Assembly (NCBI RefSeq): GCF_006007885.1
Contig: NZ_VCRO01000002.1
Location: 587,851-651,850, forward strand
Direction of reading: 5' to 3'
Length of the DNA stretch: 64,000 nucleotides
Origin: Alteribacter natronophilus
Lineage (GTDB): Bacteria > Bacillota > Bacilli > Bacillales > Salisediminibacteriaceae
Each line of letters starts with the position of its first letter. Within the stretch, counting starts at the first letter, position 1. This document shows positions 20,125 through 28,645 of the stretch, piece after piece. A program made the translations under genes and the position numbers. Below the pieces are notes generated by a model. It was given only the letters and a program-made list of their open reading frames with translations. It ran no database searches and was not told where the DNA came from.

Positions 20125-20234
20125 GAATATACTCCTTTCCTTTTATCTGAATATTTAGTTCAATTATACCACTTCTAATATGCATCTATGAAAAACTGGA
20201 TAGTCTTTCTATATAAAATTTTCAGAAAATCCCT

Positions 20235-20263
20235 TTGACTTTTTCATCTAGGCTATTTATAAT
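20235..20263 (+). promoter_or_regulatory. Sigma-A promoter of the NSS symporter
   Basis: TTGACT, 17 bp, TATAAT: close to consensus. The leader of about 130 bases to the start codon contains two short hairpins (GCTTCT / AGAAGC near 20318 and TGTCA / TGACA near 20342). Confidence 0.75.
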
Positions 20264-20403
20264 AAGACAACGTAATCACGTTTCGTCGAATTTTGTCAAA
20301 AGAGCAATCTATTCCGTTTGCTTCTTTTTTTAGAAGCTATATGTCAGAAAATAATGACATTTAGCTATGCGTGATCATTCAAAGAGAGAAAGGAGAATGA
20401 AAC

Positions 20404-21753
20404 ATGAGTAATGGCCGTGAAAGGTTTGCTACAAAACTTGGCTTTATTCTGGCTGCTGTCGGCTCTGCCGTCGGACTGGGTAACGTATGGCGTTTTTCCT
20501 ATGTAGCCGGTGAGAATGGAGGGGCAGCATTTCTGCTTGTTTACCTGCTGTGTATTTTCCTGATTGGACTTCCGGTACTTCTTGCGGAATTTTCAATCGG
20601 CCGCAGAGGCCAGCAGGACGTAGTCGGCTCCTTTAATGCCATTGCCCCGCAGAAGCCATGGGCTATTGGCGGTATACTCGGAGTTGCTTCAGCATTCATT
20701 ATTTTATCTTTTTATGGTGTTATTGCCGGCTGGGTCGTTTACTTCCTTTACAGTTATTTAAGTGGAGCCACAGCCAATGTAGGCACGGGGGAATATGCAG
20801 ATTTCTTCGGAGGATTTATCGGAGGGGCAGCAGGTCCTGTGTTCTGGCAGGTACTGTTTATGGCTGTTACGACAGCGATTGTATTCTTCGGTGTTAAAAA
20901 GGGAATTGAGCTTTCCAACAAATTGTTTATGCCTTTACTCGCAGCGATCCTTTTATTCCTCGCTGCCTACGCCCTGACTCTTGACGGGGCGGCAGAAGGG
21001 CTTGCCTTCCTGTTCAGACCGGAATTCTCGGCATTTGGAAACCCTGAAATCTACGCAGCAGCGATCGGGCAGGCGTTCTTTACACTGTCACTCGGTATGG
21101 GGGCGATGATTACCTACGCCAGCTATCTGCCTAAGGAAACGAAGCTGCCGAGTGCAGCGGGAACCGTCGTTACACTGGACACGCTGTTTGCCGTAGTTGT
21201 GGGAATCATGATCTTCCCGGCAGTATTTACTTTTGCTCAGTTTGATGTGGCTGATGCAGGTCCGGGTCTGGTGTTTATTACGCTTCCGGAAGTGTTTAAC
21301 GCCATGGGCGGTACCGGCACGATGTTCGGTATACTGTTCTTCTTCCTCGTTGCAGTAGCGGCTCTGTCTTCTGCGATTTCCCTGCTCGAGGTGAGTGTAG
21401 CCTATGTGATGAGAAAGTTTAACTGGTCACGCCGTTTTGCTGCTGTTGCAGTAGGTACGGTTGTAACACTTTTCGGGATTCCTTCCGCACTCAGTCAGGG
21501 AGGCCCGCTCACGGAATACACCGTTTTCGGACTGCCGTTCCTTGATCTGATGGACACGATTACGGATCAGTACTTCCTTCCTCTCGGCGGCTTTGTCATT
21601 GCCCTGTTTGTAGGTTGGGGATGGAATAAAGTTGATGCACTTAAGGAAACAGGCCTGACCGATACAGCAGTCGGAGCCATCTGGATCTGGTTCCTTCGTA
21701 TCGTATCTCCTCTTGGTATCCTCGGAATCCTTCTGTTGAATATCTTAGGTTAA
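20404..21753 (+). CDS. Sodium-dependent transporter, NSS (SNF) family
   Basis: Integral membrane symporter of 449 aa with the LeuT fold, importing an amino acid or related solute with sodium. The first segment AAVGSAVGLGNVWRFSYVAGENGGAAF carries the unwound-helix and sodium-site residues that define the family; the later SLGMGAMITYASY and ALSSAISLLEV segments match helices 6 and 8. The substrate cannot be deduced. Single gene with a strong promoter and a bidirectional terminator facing lytH. Confidence 0.92.
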   Translation: MSNGRERFATKLGFILAAVGSAVGLGNVWRFSYVAGENGGAAFLLVYLLCIFLIGLPVLLAEFSIGRRGQQDVVGSFNAIAPQKPWAIGGILGVASAFIILSFYGVIAGWVVYFLYSYLSGATANVGTGEYADFFGGFIGGAAGPVFWQVLFMAVTTAIVFFGVKKGIELSNKLFMPLLAAILLFLAAYALTLDGAAEGLAFLFRPEFSAFGNPEIYAAAIGQAFFTLSLGMGAMITYASYLPKETKLPSAAGTVVTLDTLFAVVVGIMIFPAVFTFAQFDVADAGPGLVFITLPEVFNAMGGTGTMFGILFFFLVAVAALSSAISLLEVSVAYVMRKFNWSRRFAAVAVGTVVTLFGIPSALSQGGPLTEYTVFGLPFLDLMDTITDQYFLPLGGFVIALFVGWGWNKVDALKETGLTDTAVGAIWIWFLRIVSPLGILGILLLNILG

Positions 21754-21763
21754 TACCGATGAC

Positions 21764-21799
21764 AAAAAAACCGTTCCGGTTACAGCCGGAGCGGTTTTT
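21764..21799. terminator. Bidirectional terminator between the NSS gene and lytH
   Basis: AAAAAAACCGTTCCGG / CCGGAGCGGTTTTTG: A and T tracts on both sides of the stem serve both converging genes. Confidence 0.88.
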
Positions 21800-21818
21800 G
21801 TCTGGGCAGGATGCGTAA

Positions 21819-22841
21819 TCACCCTTTTCTTCGGGCCTGCCGTTCCATACGTTCCCATGCTCTAAGTGAAGGGAACGGGTCGAATGACCATTCAAAGTAT
21901 CCGTTATCCTTATACATTCCGTAATGGAGGTGTGGTGGGAACTTTCCCTGGGTCCCGGGTTTTCCATAGCCTGAGCTGCCCACATAGCCGACGACTGTGC
22001 CCGGTTCAACGATCGTGCCCCGCTCCACACCCTTTTCAAAACCGGTCAGGTGAGCGTAATAATGGTAGACGTTATTCGTATCGCGGATTCCGATCCGCCA
22101 ACCTCCGAACTTGTTCCACCCCTTCAGCTCTACAATGCCAAATGTGGTGGAGCGCACCGGGGTACCGTAACCGGCAAACAGATCGGTACCTTCGTGCATT
22201 CGGCGTCCTCCCCATCCGCGGCTGTGCCCCCATGTACTCTGGTAGCTGTAATTGTACTGCAGGGGAAGAGGGAACATCCGCTTACTGAGGTCGAGTGTAT
22301 CGAATTTCTGATAGACCTTTGAATGCCCTGTAATCAGTTCAACTGCCTTATCCCGCTGGTAATAATTCCACAGCCCGATCCGGAAATTGTCGTTGTCTGT
22401 ACCGTAGGAAGCAAGATAGGAGGCAAAAGTGAAGAGGACATCTTCATCGTTGTTCTGATCGGCCAGACCGTCTCCGTTTCCGTCAAGCCCCATTCCGTTA
22501 AACAGTGAGATGGCCAGTGGGTCATTGTCTTCCTTGTCCGGGTTTTCCGCCCCCGTCCATTTATCCGGGGGAAAATAAATGCCGATAAAGCCTTCTTCGT
22601 CAGGGAGATCGTTCCGGGCCCGGCGCAGCCCTCTTTCATAGCTGTCAACGCCTGCAAGGTAATACCAGGGAATTCCGGTGATTGCTTCTGTTTTTCTGTA
22701 AAGTGCCATTCGGCCCTGGAAAATCTCTTCCGCAGACAGTTCTTCAAGCACGGAAGCATTGCCATGGGCAGGGTGAAATGCGAGGAAAAACACCGTACAC
22801 AATACAGTGAGAGTCAAAATTGCCGTTTTTTTCACCTTCAT
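21819..22841 (-). CDS. lytH: LytH-type M23 endopeptidase (YunA)
   Basis: A secreted 340-aa peptidoglycan hydrolase: an N-terminal hydrophobic signal (residues 6-28, ending AHGNA), a 180-residue linker domain, and a C-terminal LytM/M23 metallopeptidase. Zinc ligands are visible as His216 and Asp220 (HEGTD) and His306 in HLH, with His264 (YYAH) as catalytic base. B. subtilis LytH is the sporulation-specific L-Ala-D-Glu peptidase that shapes spore cortex. The ATG is only 1 bp from AGGAGG; the GTG two codons later has better spacing and may be the true start. Confidence 0.9.
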   Translation of the reverse strand: MKVKKTAILTLTVLCTVFFLAFHPAHGNASVLEELSAEEIFQGRMALYRKTEAITGIPWYYLAGVDSYERGLRRARNDLPDEEGFIGIYFPPDKWTGAENPDKEDNDPLAISLFNGMGLDGNGDGLADQNNDEDVLFTFASYLASYGTDNDNFRIGLWNYYQRDKAVELITGHSKVYQKFDTLDLSKRMFPLPLQYNYSYQSTWGHSRGWGGRRMHEGTDLFAGYGTPVRSTTFGIVELKGWNKFGGWRIGIRDTNNVYHYYAHLTGFEKGVERGTIVEPGTVVGYVGSSGYGKPGTQGKFPPHLHYGMYKDNGYFEWSFDPFPSLRAWERMERQARRKG

Positions 22842-23053
22842 TCCTCCTTTCTATAAACGGTCTCGTTACATGGGTTACAGGTAGTGTTTGAAGACGCTTT
22901 AAAAACCATTCGGGAAAAATCCTTCCAGCAGGCCGGCACTTTGAGAAAAACACGTTTTCGTGTTAAAGTTACTAATGATTATGTAAGTCAGAAAACATAC
23001 TTAAAACAGCAGTGTCAATGGGTTAAGGAATACGGACCGGGAGAGTGAACCTT

Positions 23054-23932
23054 ATGGCAAAAAAAGAAGAACATATCCGCAAGCCGGACTGGCTGAAAAT
23101 TAAATTGAATACAAACGAGTCCTATACAGGACTTAAAAAAATGATGCGTGAGAAGAAACTTCACACTGTATGTGAAGAAGCACGCTGTCCAAACATTCAT
23201 GAGTGCTGGGCAGAACGTAAGACGGCTACATTTATGATTCTGGGAGATATCTGTACACGGGCATGCCGTTTCTGTGCAGTTAAAACCGGACTCCCGTCTG
23301 AACTGGACTGGGACGAGCCTGAACGAGTGGCAGACTCGGTGAAACTTATGGGGCTTAAGCACGCCGTTATTACAGCTGTAGCCCGTGACGATCTGAAAGA
23401 CGGTGGAGCAGCGGTATTTGCGGAAACTGTGCGTGCGATCCGCAGAAAAAGCCCATTCACATCGGTGGAAGTTCTTCCATCCGACATGATGGGCCGTTAT
23501 GAGAACCTGGAAACACTTATGGATGCGAAGCCTGATATTATGAACCATAATATTGAGACGGTACGCAGTCTTACTCCACGGGTTCGTGCACGTGCTACAT
23601 ACGACCGTACGCTTGAATTCCTCAAGCGTGCCAAGGAAATGAACCCGAACATTCCGACCAAATCAAGTCTGATGATCGGCCTTGGTGAAACGAAGGAAGA
23701 GATCATCGAAACGATGGATGACCTCCGCGCAGCCAATGTGGATATTATGACGATCGGCCAGTACCTGCAGCCGACGAAAAAACACCTTAAAATTAAAAAG
23801 TACTGGAGCCCTGAGGAATTTGCCGAACTTAAGGAGATTGCACTCAGCAAAGGATTCAAGCACTGTGAATCCGGCCCTCTTGTCCGTTCCTCGTACCACG
23901 CGGACGAGCAGGTCAATGCAGCCCAGTCCTGA
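23054..23932 (+). CDS. lipA: Lipoyl synthase LipA
   Basis: Radical-SAM enzyme (292 aa) that inserts two sulfur atoms into octanoyl groups to make lipoate. Both clusters are evident: the auxiliary cluster Cys40, Cys45 and Cys51 ([12 protein letters not shown]) and the radical-SAM triad Cys67, Cys71, Cys74 (CTRACRFC). The C-terminal RSSY motif is present as VRSSYHAD. The ATG at 23054 has GGGAGA 9 bp upstream; a GTG three codons earlier is poorly spaced. Sacrificing its auxiliary cluster makes it dependent on the Fe-S machinery encoded elsewhere in the window. Confidence 0.97.
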   Translation: MAKKEEHIRKPDWLKIKLNTNESYTGLKKMMREKKLHTVCEEARCPNIHECWAERKTATFMILGDICTRACRFCAVKTGLPSELDWDEPERVADSVKLMGLKHAVITAVARDDLKDGGAAVFAETVRAIRRKSPFTSVEVLPSDMMGRYENLETLMDAKPDIMNHNIETVRSLTPRVRARATYDRTLEFLKRAKEMNPNIPTKSSLMIGLGETKEEIIETMDDLRAANVDIMTIGQYLQPTKKHLKIKKYWSPEEFAELKEIALSKGFKHCESGPLVRSSYHADEQVNAAQS

Positions 23933-23940
23933 CTGTAAAA

Positions 23941-23970
23941 CGGCTTCCCCGCAAAGGGGAGCCGTTTTTT
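23941..23970 (+). terminator. Terminator after lipA
   Basis: CGGCTTCCCC GCAAA GGGGAGCCG followed by six T residues. Confidence 0.92.
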
Positions 23971-24112
23971 CGGCCTGTGTCGGGATTACGATAACCGCCC
24001 GTTGTGCTGCCGGGCCGAGTGGAAGTAGTAATTAAGCACAAGTAAGTTCCCCGCTAAGTACAGATAACTTCAAATTAAGAACAGTAAAAATCTGCACACG
24101 ATGCACCCCTAA

Positions 24113-24157
24113 AACAAAAAAAGAGGGTACCGCAAAAGTTTCCTCCTGCTTTACCCT
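24113..24157 (-). terminator. Terminator after yutC
   Basis: On the minus strand AGGGTA, a 22-base loop, TACCCT, then CTTTTTTTG. A weak stem but a long T tract. Confidence 0.6.
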
Positions 24158-24167
24158 GCTAAGAAAG

Positions 24168-24827
24168 TCAGTTCATTTTATAGTCGTCGTTGTCTGAATG
24201 CATTTCGTCTTCACTGATCGGCTCACCCTGCGGGTAGGCTTTAAACTGCTCAATTGTCTGATCCATTGTTTCGTCATACTCTTCACCCTCCGGTGAAAGG
24301 TCGGCGAAACGTTCGATGTCCTCAACGAGTGCTGTGTCGTCACTTACGTATACTTCGTAATAGGACGGAACGACTGAGAGCGCTGTTTTTCGTACCTGGT
24401 CAGCTACTTCATCCCGGCTTTTGTCAGAGTTTTCGTCACGGTCGTAAACCATAAGCACCTGCTCGTCTGTCACGAGTGTTGAGCATCCGTTAACTGAAGG
24501 GATTACCGCAGCCATTTCACTGATGGAATCTGCCAGAAGCTCTCTGTCATAAACAGCGTAGCCCGGTGCTTCTTTCGCACTGGCGGATTCCTTGGTCTCG
24601 GTAACAAACCCGAACCGGTTGAATTCGTCGTGATTGGCGCCGCCTTCACGGTTAATGACATTGTACCCTTCCTGGGTGTTACCCGTACCCATCGGGGTCC
24701 ATTGACCGTGAGCTTTGCCATCATTCTGCTGACCCTGTCCATATGGACTTGTCAGGTTTTCCATTTCTCCTCCGCAGCCGGCCAGGGCGGCGGTTAAAAG
24801 CAGTGATGCTGCAATCATACGTTTCAT
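24168..24827 (-). CDS. yutC: YhcN/YlaJ-family sporulation lipoprotein YutC
   Basis: A 219-aa lipoprotein: signal MKRMIAASLLLTAALAGC with the lipobox LAGC, then an acidic linker and a YhcN/YlaJ domain (ELLADSISEMAAVIPSVNGCSTLVTDEQVLMVYDRD). Members localise to the spore membranes. The ATG at 24827 is used because an AGGAGGTGG site lies just before it; the upstream in-frame GTG is part of that site. Position next to lipA is as in B. subtilis. Confidence 0.85.
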   Translation of the reverse strand: MKRMIAASLLLTAALAGCGGEMENLTSPYGQGQQNDGKAHGQWTPMGTGNTQEGYNVINREGGANHDEFNRFGFVTETKESASAKEAPGYAVYDRELLADSISEMAAVIPSVNGCSTLVTDEQVLMVYDRDENSDKSRDEVADQVRKTALSVVPSYYEVYVSDDTALVEDIERFADLSPEGEEYDETMDQTIEQFKAYPQGEPISEDEMHSDNDDYKMN

Positions 24828-24983
24828 TTTTTCCACCTCCTGCGTATAGGTTTTACCGTTTTAGCTGTTCCTAGGAGCGGTAATTTGTGCCGTTTTTGCT
24901 TAAGAGACGGTAAACCCCGGTGAAAATATTGAATTTTTCCTAAAAATAAGGCAAGATAAAAGAAGTAAAGAGAGGTGGTAACG

Positions 24984-25331
24984 ATGATCCGTGTTCAGGG
25001 GAATCAGTATGAGATCCTTGAGGATGTCAAAGGCGGATTCGTGGAAGAGGATTTCAAGTCCCGCTACAGTGACGTTCTGAATAAATATGACTATATTGTC
25101 GGGGACTGGGGCTATAACCAGCTCAGGCTCAAAGGATTCTTTGAGGATCAGCACCGGAAAGCCCCGTTCGAATCAAAGATCAGTTCTCTTCCGGAGTATC
25201 TCTATGAATACTGTAATTTCGGCTGTCCTTACTTTGTGATTAAAAAAGTGAAAGAAAAAAAGACACAAAGGACACGAAAGAACAAAAAGAAAAGAAACAA
25301 ACCGGGCAGGAAGCTACTGCAAGGTAAATGA
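24984..25331 (+). CDS. yutD: YutD family protein (DUF1027)
   Basis: A 115-aa protein. The first 85 residues form the YutD domain (YEILEDVKGGFVEEDFKSRYSDVLNKYDYIVGDWGYNQLRLKGFF, then YLYEYCNFGCPYFVIKK). The last 30 residues are almost wholly Lys/Arg/Asn (KEKKTQRTRKNKKKRNKPGRK), a nucleic-acid-like basic tail; function unknown. The start at 24984 follows AGAGGTGG. Divergent from yutC. Confidence 0.85.
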   Translation: MIRVQGNQYEILEDVKGGFVEEDFKSRYSDVLNKYDYIVGDWGYNQLRLKGFFEDQHRKAPFESKISSLPEYLYEYCNFGCPYFVIKKVKEKKTQRTRKNKKKRNKPGRKLLQGK

Positions 25332-25341
25332 TATACATGAA

Positions 25342-25376
25342 AAAGGCCGCCTGCTGCAAACCTGCAGGCGGCCTTT
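25342..25376. terminator. Bidirectional terminator after yutD
   Basis: Thirteen-pair stem AAAGGCCGCCTGC / GCAGGCGGCCTTT with loop TGCAAACCT. Confidence 0.88.
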
Positions 25377-25426
25377 CGCATTCCCGTGAGGAATAACCGG
25401 GGGGATTCAGTGGATACCTGCAGTCA

Positions 25427-25696
25427 TCACTGTCTGCCTCCGCCGTTATAACGTTTGTCATCATGAGTGGGGTGGGAACCGGGGACTTTCCGGTCGAGCC
25501 CTTCGTGAAGGTTCTTGTATTCGTAGTTAAAGGCGCTGTATGAGCGCTGGCCTTCATGCCACGCTGAGCTTTTTCCCAGTGGCCGCTCGATTGGAGATCC
25601 GTATGGACCCTCGGGCGTAATTTCGGGCAGAACGTAATTACGGTTGTTTTCCACAACAGTAAAATCCGAGTATTTCCTTTTGTCTTTTTCAGACAT
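25427..25696 (-). CDS. Small conserved-type protein, 89 aa, function unknown
   Basis: Soluble, charged 89-aa protein without Cys, beginning MSEKDKRKYSDFTVVENNRN and rich in Tyr, Pro and Gly (PEGPYGSPIERPLG, KVPGSHPTHDDKRYNGGG). I cannot assign a family. The start at 25696 is chosen because GGGGAGGTG lies 7 bp upstream; that site is buried in an 11-bp hairpin shared with the end of the preceding gene (25701-25742), so translation may be controlled. Confidence 0.7.
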   Translation of the reverse strand: MSEKDKRKYSDFTVVENNRNYVLPEITPEGPYGSPIERPLGKSSAWHEGQRSYSAFNYEYKNLHEGLDRKVPGSHPTHDDKRYNGGGRQ

Positions 25697-25700
25697 AATA

Positions 25701-25742
25701 AAACACCTCCCCGGCACTTAGTATGCCTTCAGGGAGGTGTTT
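25701..25742 (-). terminator. Hairpin: terminator of the DUF3055 gene overlapping the next gene's ribosome-binding site
   Basis: Minus strand AAACACCTCCC / GGGAGGTGTTT, an 11-bp perfect stem with a 20-base loop, followed by TATT and the ATG of the 89-aa gene. The 3' arm contains the Shine-Dalgarno sequence of that gene. The T tract is short (TTTTATT), so read-through is likely. Confidence 0.7.
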
Positions 25743-25760
25743 TCGTTCAGGAAGATATTA

Positions 25761-26027
25761 TCAGATCACTTCATATAAAAACTGACGGAGTTCTTCGGCT
25801 TCCGCTGCTTCAAGGCTGAAGGCCTGTTCCAGATAACCGGGCTCCTCAAGGTCATCCGGGCCAATGATGGCGAAGCGGTTGGACAGTGTGTTCAGGACGA
25901 GTTTTTTTCCGTAATAGCGGGAGGACGTGGTTATAGCGAGATCAAATCGCTGTTCCTCTCCCATAAAACTTACGAAACGGGTTCTGGTTTCCTCCGTGTC
26001 GTCGTAAAGGTAGAAACGTTCGGACAT
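25761..26027 (-). CDS. DUF3055 (SAV0927) family protein
   Basis: An 88-aa soluble protein recognised by ERFYLYDDTEETRTRFVSFM, ERFDLAI-like QRFDLAITTSSRYYGKKLVL and the ending GPDDLEEPGYLEQAFSLEAAEAEELRQFLYEVI. The family is conserved in bacilli and staphylococci without known role. The ATG at 26027 gives better spacing to GGAAGGAAGG than the ATG two codons earlier (26033). It is transcribed with glpX, 24 bp upstream, or from its own promoter. Confidence 0.85.
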   Translation of the reverse strand: MSERFYLYDDTEETRTRFVSFMGEEQRFDLAITTSSRYYGKKLVLNTLSNRFAIIGPDDLEEPGYLEQAFSLEAAEAEELRQFLYEVI

Positions 26028-26050
26028 GCTCATCCTTCCTTCCCTGATCT

Positions 26051-27025
26051 TTACCCCTGATCCTGCTGAAGGTGAGGTTTCTGGTTCAGACGGTGCTGTG
26101 CCTTAATATACCGTACTGTACCGGTTTTTGCACGCATGACGATGGAGTCGGTTTCCACGTGATCTCCGCTGAGAAAACGGACACCTTCAAGAAGTTCACC
26201 GGTGGATACTCCGGTTGCAGCAAAGATTGCGTCGTCACTTCTTACAAGATCGTTAAGCTGGAGCACTCTGCTCGTATCTTCTACACCCATTTTGCGGCAG
26301 CGCTCCTCTTCTTCATCGTTCATCGGCACAAGACGTGCCTGCATGTCTCCGCCCAGTGATTTAATCGCTGCAGCCGAAATCACACCCTCTGGAGCTCCGC
26401 CTGTTCCAACAAACAGGTCAATTCCTGTGCGGGGCATGGCCGTTGCTATCGACGCGCCAACATCTCCGTCACCAAAGAGTGTTACGCGGGCTCCTTTGGC
26501 GCGGATCCGGTCCACAAGCTCCTGATGACGCTCACGCTCCTGGATGATAACGGTGACGTCACGTACCCGTTTATTGTTCATTTTGGCTACGATGTCGATC
26601 GTTTTTTCGATCGGATCGTCAAGGCGGACGAGGCCTGCTGCTTCAGGGCCTACAACAAGTTTTTCCATGTACATGTCAGGTGCATGGAGGAGAGTCCCCC
26701 GATCCGCAATGGCAATGACAGCCATTGCATTCGGATGGCCTTTGGCCACGATGCTCGTCCCTTCGAGAGGATCCACGGCGATGTCCACTTCAGGGCCCGC
26801 ACCGGAGCCGAGCTCTTCCCCAATATAAAGCATGGGAGCCTCGTCAAGTTCGCCTTCTCCAATCACGACGGTACCCTGCATGTTAACTGAGTCAAACATC
26901 GTGCGCATGGCGGTTGTGGCTGCATCGTCTGCTTCGTTTTTGAGGCCGCGCCCCATCCACTGTGCCGATGCAAGTGCTGCTGCTTCTGTTACCCGTACAA
27001 TTTCTAGTGCTAATTCGCGATCCAT
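26051..27025 (-). CDS. glpX: Fructose-1,6-bisphosphatase class II GlpX
   Basis: Gluconeogenic phosphatase (324 aa) converting fructose-1,6-bisphosphate to fructose-6-phosphate. Lithium-sensitive phosphatase fold marks: GEGELDEAPMLYIGEELGSG and VDPLEGTSIVAKG hold the metal-binding acidic residues, followed by MYMEKLVVGPEA, GDGDVGASIATAMP and GTGGAPEGVISAAAIK. In B. subtilis this gene lies elsewhere (ywjI), so its place beside yutE is a local difference. Confidence 0.95.
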   Translation of the reverse strand: MDRELALEIVRVTEAAALASAQWMGRGLKNEADDAATTAMRTMFDSVNMQGTVVIGEGELDEAPMLYIGEELGSGAGPEVDIAVDPLEGTSIVAKGHPNAMAVIAIADRGTLLHAPDMYMEKLVVGPEAAGLVRLDDPIEKTIDIVAKMNNKRVRDVTVIIQERERHQELVDRIRAKGARVTLFGDGDVGASIATAMPRTGIDLFVGTGGAPEGVISAAAIKSLGGDMQARLVPMNDEEEERCRKMGVEDTSRVLQLNDLVRSDDAIFAATGVSTGELLEGVRFLSGDHVETDSIVMRAKTGTVRYIKAQHRLNQKPHLQQDQG

Positions 27026-27237
27026 GTGTAGATTCCCCCAGTTGTATTTATGAAGTGATAAAATGCCAAATGAAGATAAAAGCTGTATAATATGACCCGA
27101 AGGACAACGTTCGGTGGTACCGTAAATCCTTCATCATAATAACAAATATTACGTACTAAATAAACGGTAATTTGTGAAAGGATGTATATTCCTGTTTTTA
27201 ATGTGTTATACTATTTTGTTTTGAGAAGGTGAGAAAT

Positions 27238-27684
27238 GTGTATTTTGTAGACCGTGAACTGATTGAAAAGAGGCTGGCTTACCTGGAAAAGCTGCTTGGA
27301 AGGATGGCTGAGCAGACCGGGGAGGAAGAGGATTCAAAACTTGTACTTGAGCGGACAGGCCACATGATTATTGAGGCTATGATGGATACGTCGAACCAGA
27401 TGATCGACGGATTCATTATGCGGGATCCGGGGAGTTTTGAGGACATTGTAGATATCCTTCTCGATGAGAAGGTCGTCTCTGACGAGGAGGGGCAGGCCAT
27501 TAAGCGTCTGCTGCCGTGGAGAAAAACCCTCTTACAGGAGTATACGGCAATTGATCATCAGAAACTTAAAACTGCCTATGAAAAGGAAATGCCGTATCTC
27601 CTCCGTTTTCCGGGAAAAATCCGTATGTATCTGGAAAACGAACTGGGGCCGGTTTCGGCCTTTCTGCCGCACAAAACCGACTGA
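27238..27684 (+). CDS. yutE: DUF86/HepT-like protein YutE
   Basis: A 148-aa helical protein of the YutE (DUF86, HepT-like) family. HepT proteins act as RNase toxins with the motif RxxxxH; here the matching segment is ERTGHMIIEAMMD, where Arg is followed by Gly-His, so toxin activity is not established. No MntA/nucleotidyltransferase antitoxin gene lies next to it. GTG at 27238 is used because the family begins YFVDR and AGAAGGTGAG precedes it. Its stop is 18 bp from the start of yutF. Confidence 0.82.
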   Translation: MYFVDRELIEKRLAYLEKLLGRMAEQTGEEEDSKLVLERTGHMIIEAMMDTSNQMIDGFIMRDPGSFEDIVDILLDEKVVSDEEGQAIKRLLPWRKTLLQEYTAIDHQKLKTAYEKEMPYLLRFPGKIRMYLENELGPVSAFLPHKTD

Positions 27685-27702
27685 ATGACCGGAGGGACCA
27701 CT

Positions 27703-28470
27703 GTGAAAAATTACAAAGGCTATCTGATTGATCTTGATGGAACAATGTACCGCGGGGCTGAAAGAATTGCCGAAGCGGTTGAATTTGTTAATGAACTTTC
27801 ACGAAGAGAGCTTCCGTATCTGTTTGTGACGAACAATTCGTCCCGGACGCCGGAGCAGGTGTCAGCGAAGCTCGTCTCCATGGGCATTCCATCCACTCCC
27901 GGACACGTATATACGACGAGCATGGCAACAGCGGGCTACATTGCCGGACAAAAGCCGGGAGCCTCGGTTTATATGATCGGAGAGGAAGGGCTCGCCCGTG
28001 CCCTTGAGGAAGAAGGACTCGTTCGTGGAGGGGAGGAGGCCGATTACGTGGTGATGGGGATCGACCGAAAGATATCCTATGAGAAATTCAGTACCGCCTG
28101 TCTTGCTGTCCGGAACGGTGCATCGTTTGTTTCCACAAATGGGGATGTGGCAATCCCTGCAGAACGCGGTCTCCTGCCGGGGAACGGTTCCCTCACTTCT
28201 GTAGTCACTGTTTCCACCGGTGTAAAGCCCAGGTTTATCGGCAAGCCGGAAGCGGTCATTATCGATGGCGCGCTTGAGGTGCTCGGCACTGCAAAAGAAG
28301 ATACGGTCATGATCGGGGACAATTATGACACGGATATTCTTGCCGGCATTCACGGCGGACTGGATACGGTGATTGTACATACCGGGGTGACTCCGAAAGA
28401 GCACCTGGGGAAAAAGGAAATCCAGCCGACGTTTTCCATAGACGGACTGGATGAATGGAAGTTTATATAA
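27703..28470 (+). CDS. yutF: HAD-superfamily phosphatase YutF (NagD type)
   Basis: A 255-aa haloacid-dehalogenase-fold phosphatase. Motif I DLDGTMY places the nucleophile at Asp10 and the acid/base at Asp12; motif II is FVTNNSSR; motif III/IV are the Lys of IGKPEAVI and GDNYDTDI. A C2 cap domain lies between. Such enzymes dephosphorylate small sugar or nucleotide phosphates. GTG at 27703 (GGAGGGA 7 bp upstream) is preferred over the ATG at 27685, which lies inside the upstream Shine-Dalgarno region. Confidence 0.9.
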   Translation: MKNYKGYLIDLDGTMYRGAERIAEAVEFVNELSRRELPYLFVTNNSSRTPEQVSAKLVSMGIPSTPGHVYTTSMATAGYIAGQKPGASVYMIGEEGLARALEEEGLVRGGEEADYVVMGIDRKISYEKFSTACLAVRNGASFVSTNGDVAIPAERGLLPGNGSLTSVVTVSTGVKPRFIGKPEAVIIDGALEVLGTAKEDTVMIGDNYDTDILAGIHGGLDTVIVHTGVTPKEHLGKKEIQPTFSIDGLDEWKFI

Positions 28471-28558
28471 AAAAGCTGTTTTTGGAAAGATTATTGTTTT
28501 ATTCCGCTGCAGGCGGACGCTTTGCGCGGGCATCGCTTCAGCCTCCTGGGAAAAACGC
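28471..28558 (-). repeat. MITE-like repeat, partial copy D
   Basis: Right-end portion only: AAGCTGTTTTTGGAAAGATTATTGTTTTATTCCGCTGCAGGCGGACGC, nearly identical to copy H, then CGGGCATCGCTTCAGCCTCCT, after which similarity stops. It begins immediately after the yutF stop codon. Confidence 0.85.
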
Positions 28559-28602
28559 TGCTGTTCCTGATATCAGTCGATAATTTCTGAACAGGGAAAA
28601 AG

Positions 28603-28638
28603 AAAAGGATGCTGCCAAATGTAGGGAGCATCCTTTTT
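28603..28638. terminator. Bidirectional terminator between yutF and yutG
   Basis: AAAAGGATGCT / AGCATCCTTTTT with a 13-base loop. Confidence 0.88.
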
Positions 28639-28645
28639 CAGCTAT

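Noticed and set aside
27113-27122. T-box motif GGTGGTACCG upstream of yutE
   Set aside because: No stem I, specifier loop or terminator/antiterminator around it; the downstream genes are not tRNA- or amino-acid-related.
27238-27684. HepT/MntA toxin-antitoxin system at yutE
   Set aside because: No nucleotidyltransferase antitoxin gene is adjacent and the RxxxxH motif is not convincingly present; the gene is a conserved core gene in bacilli.
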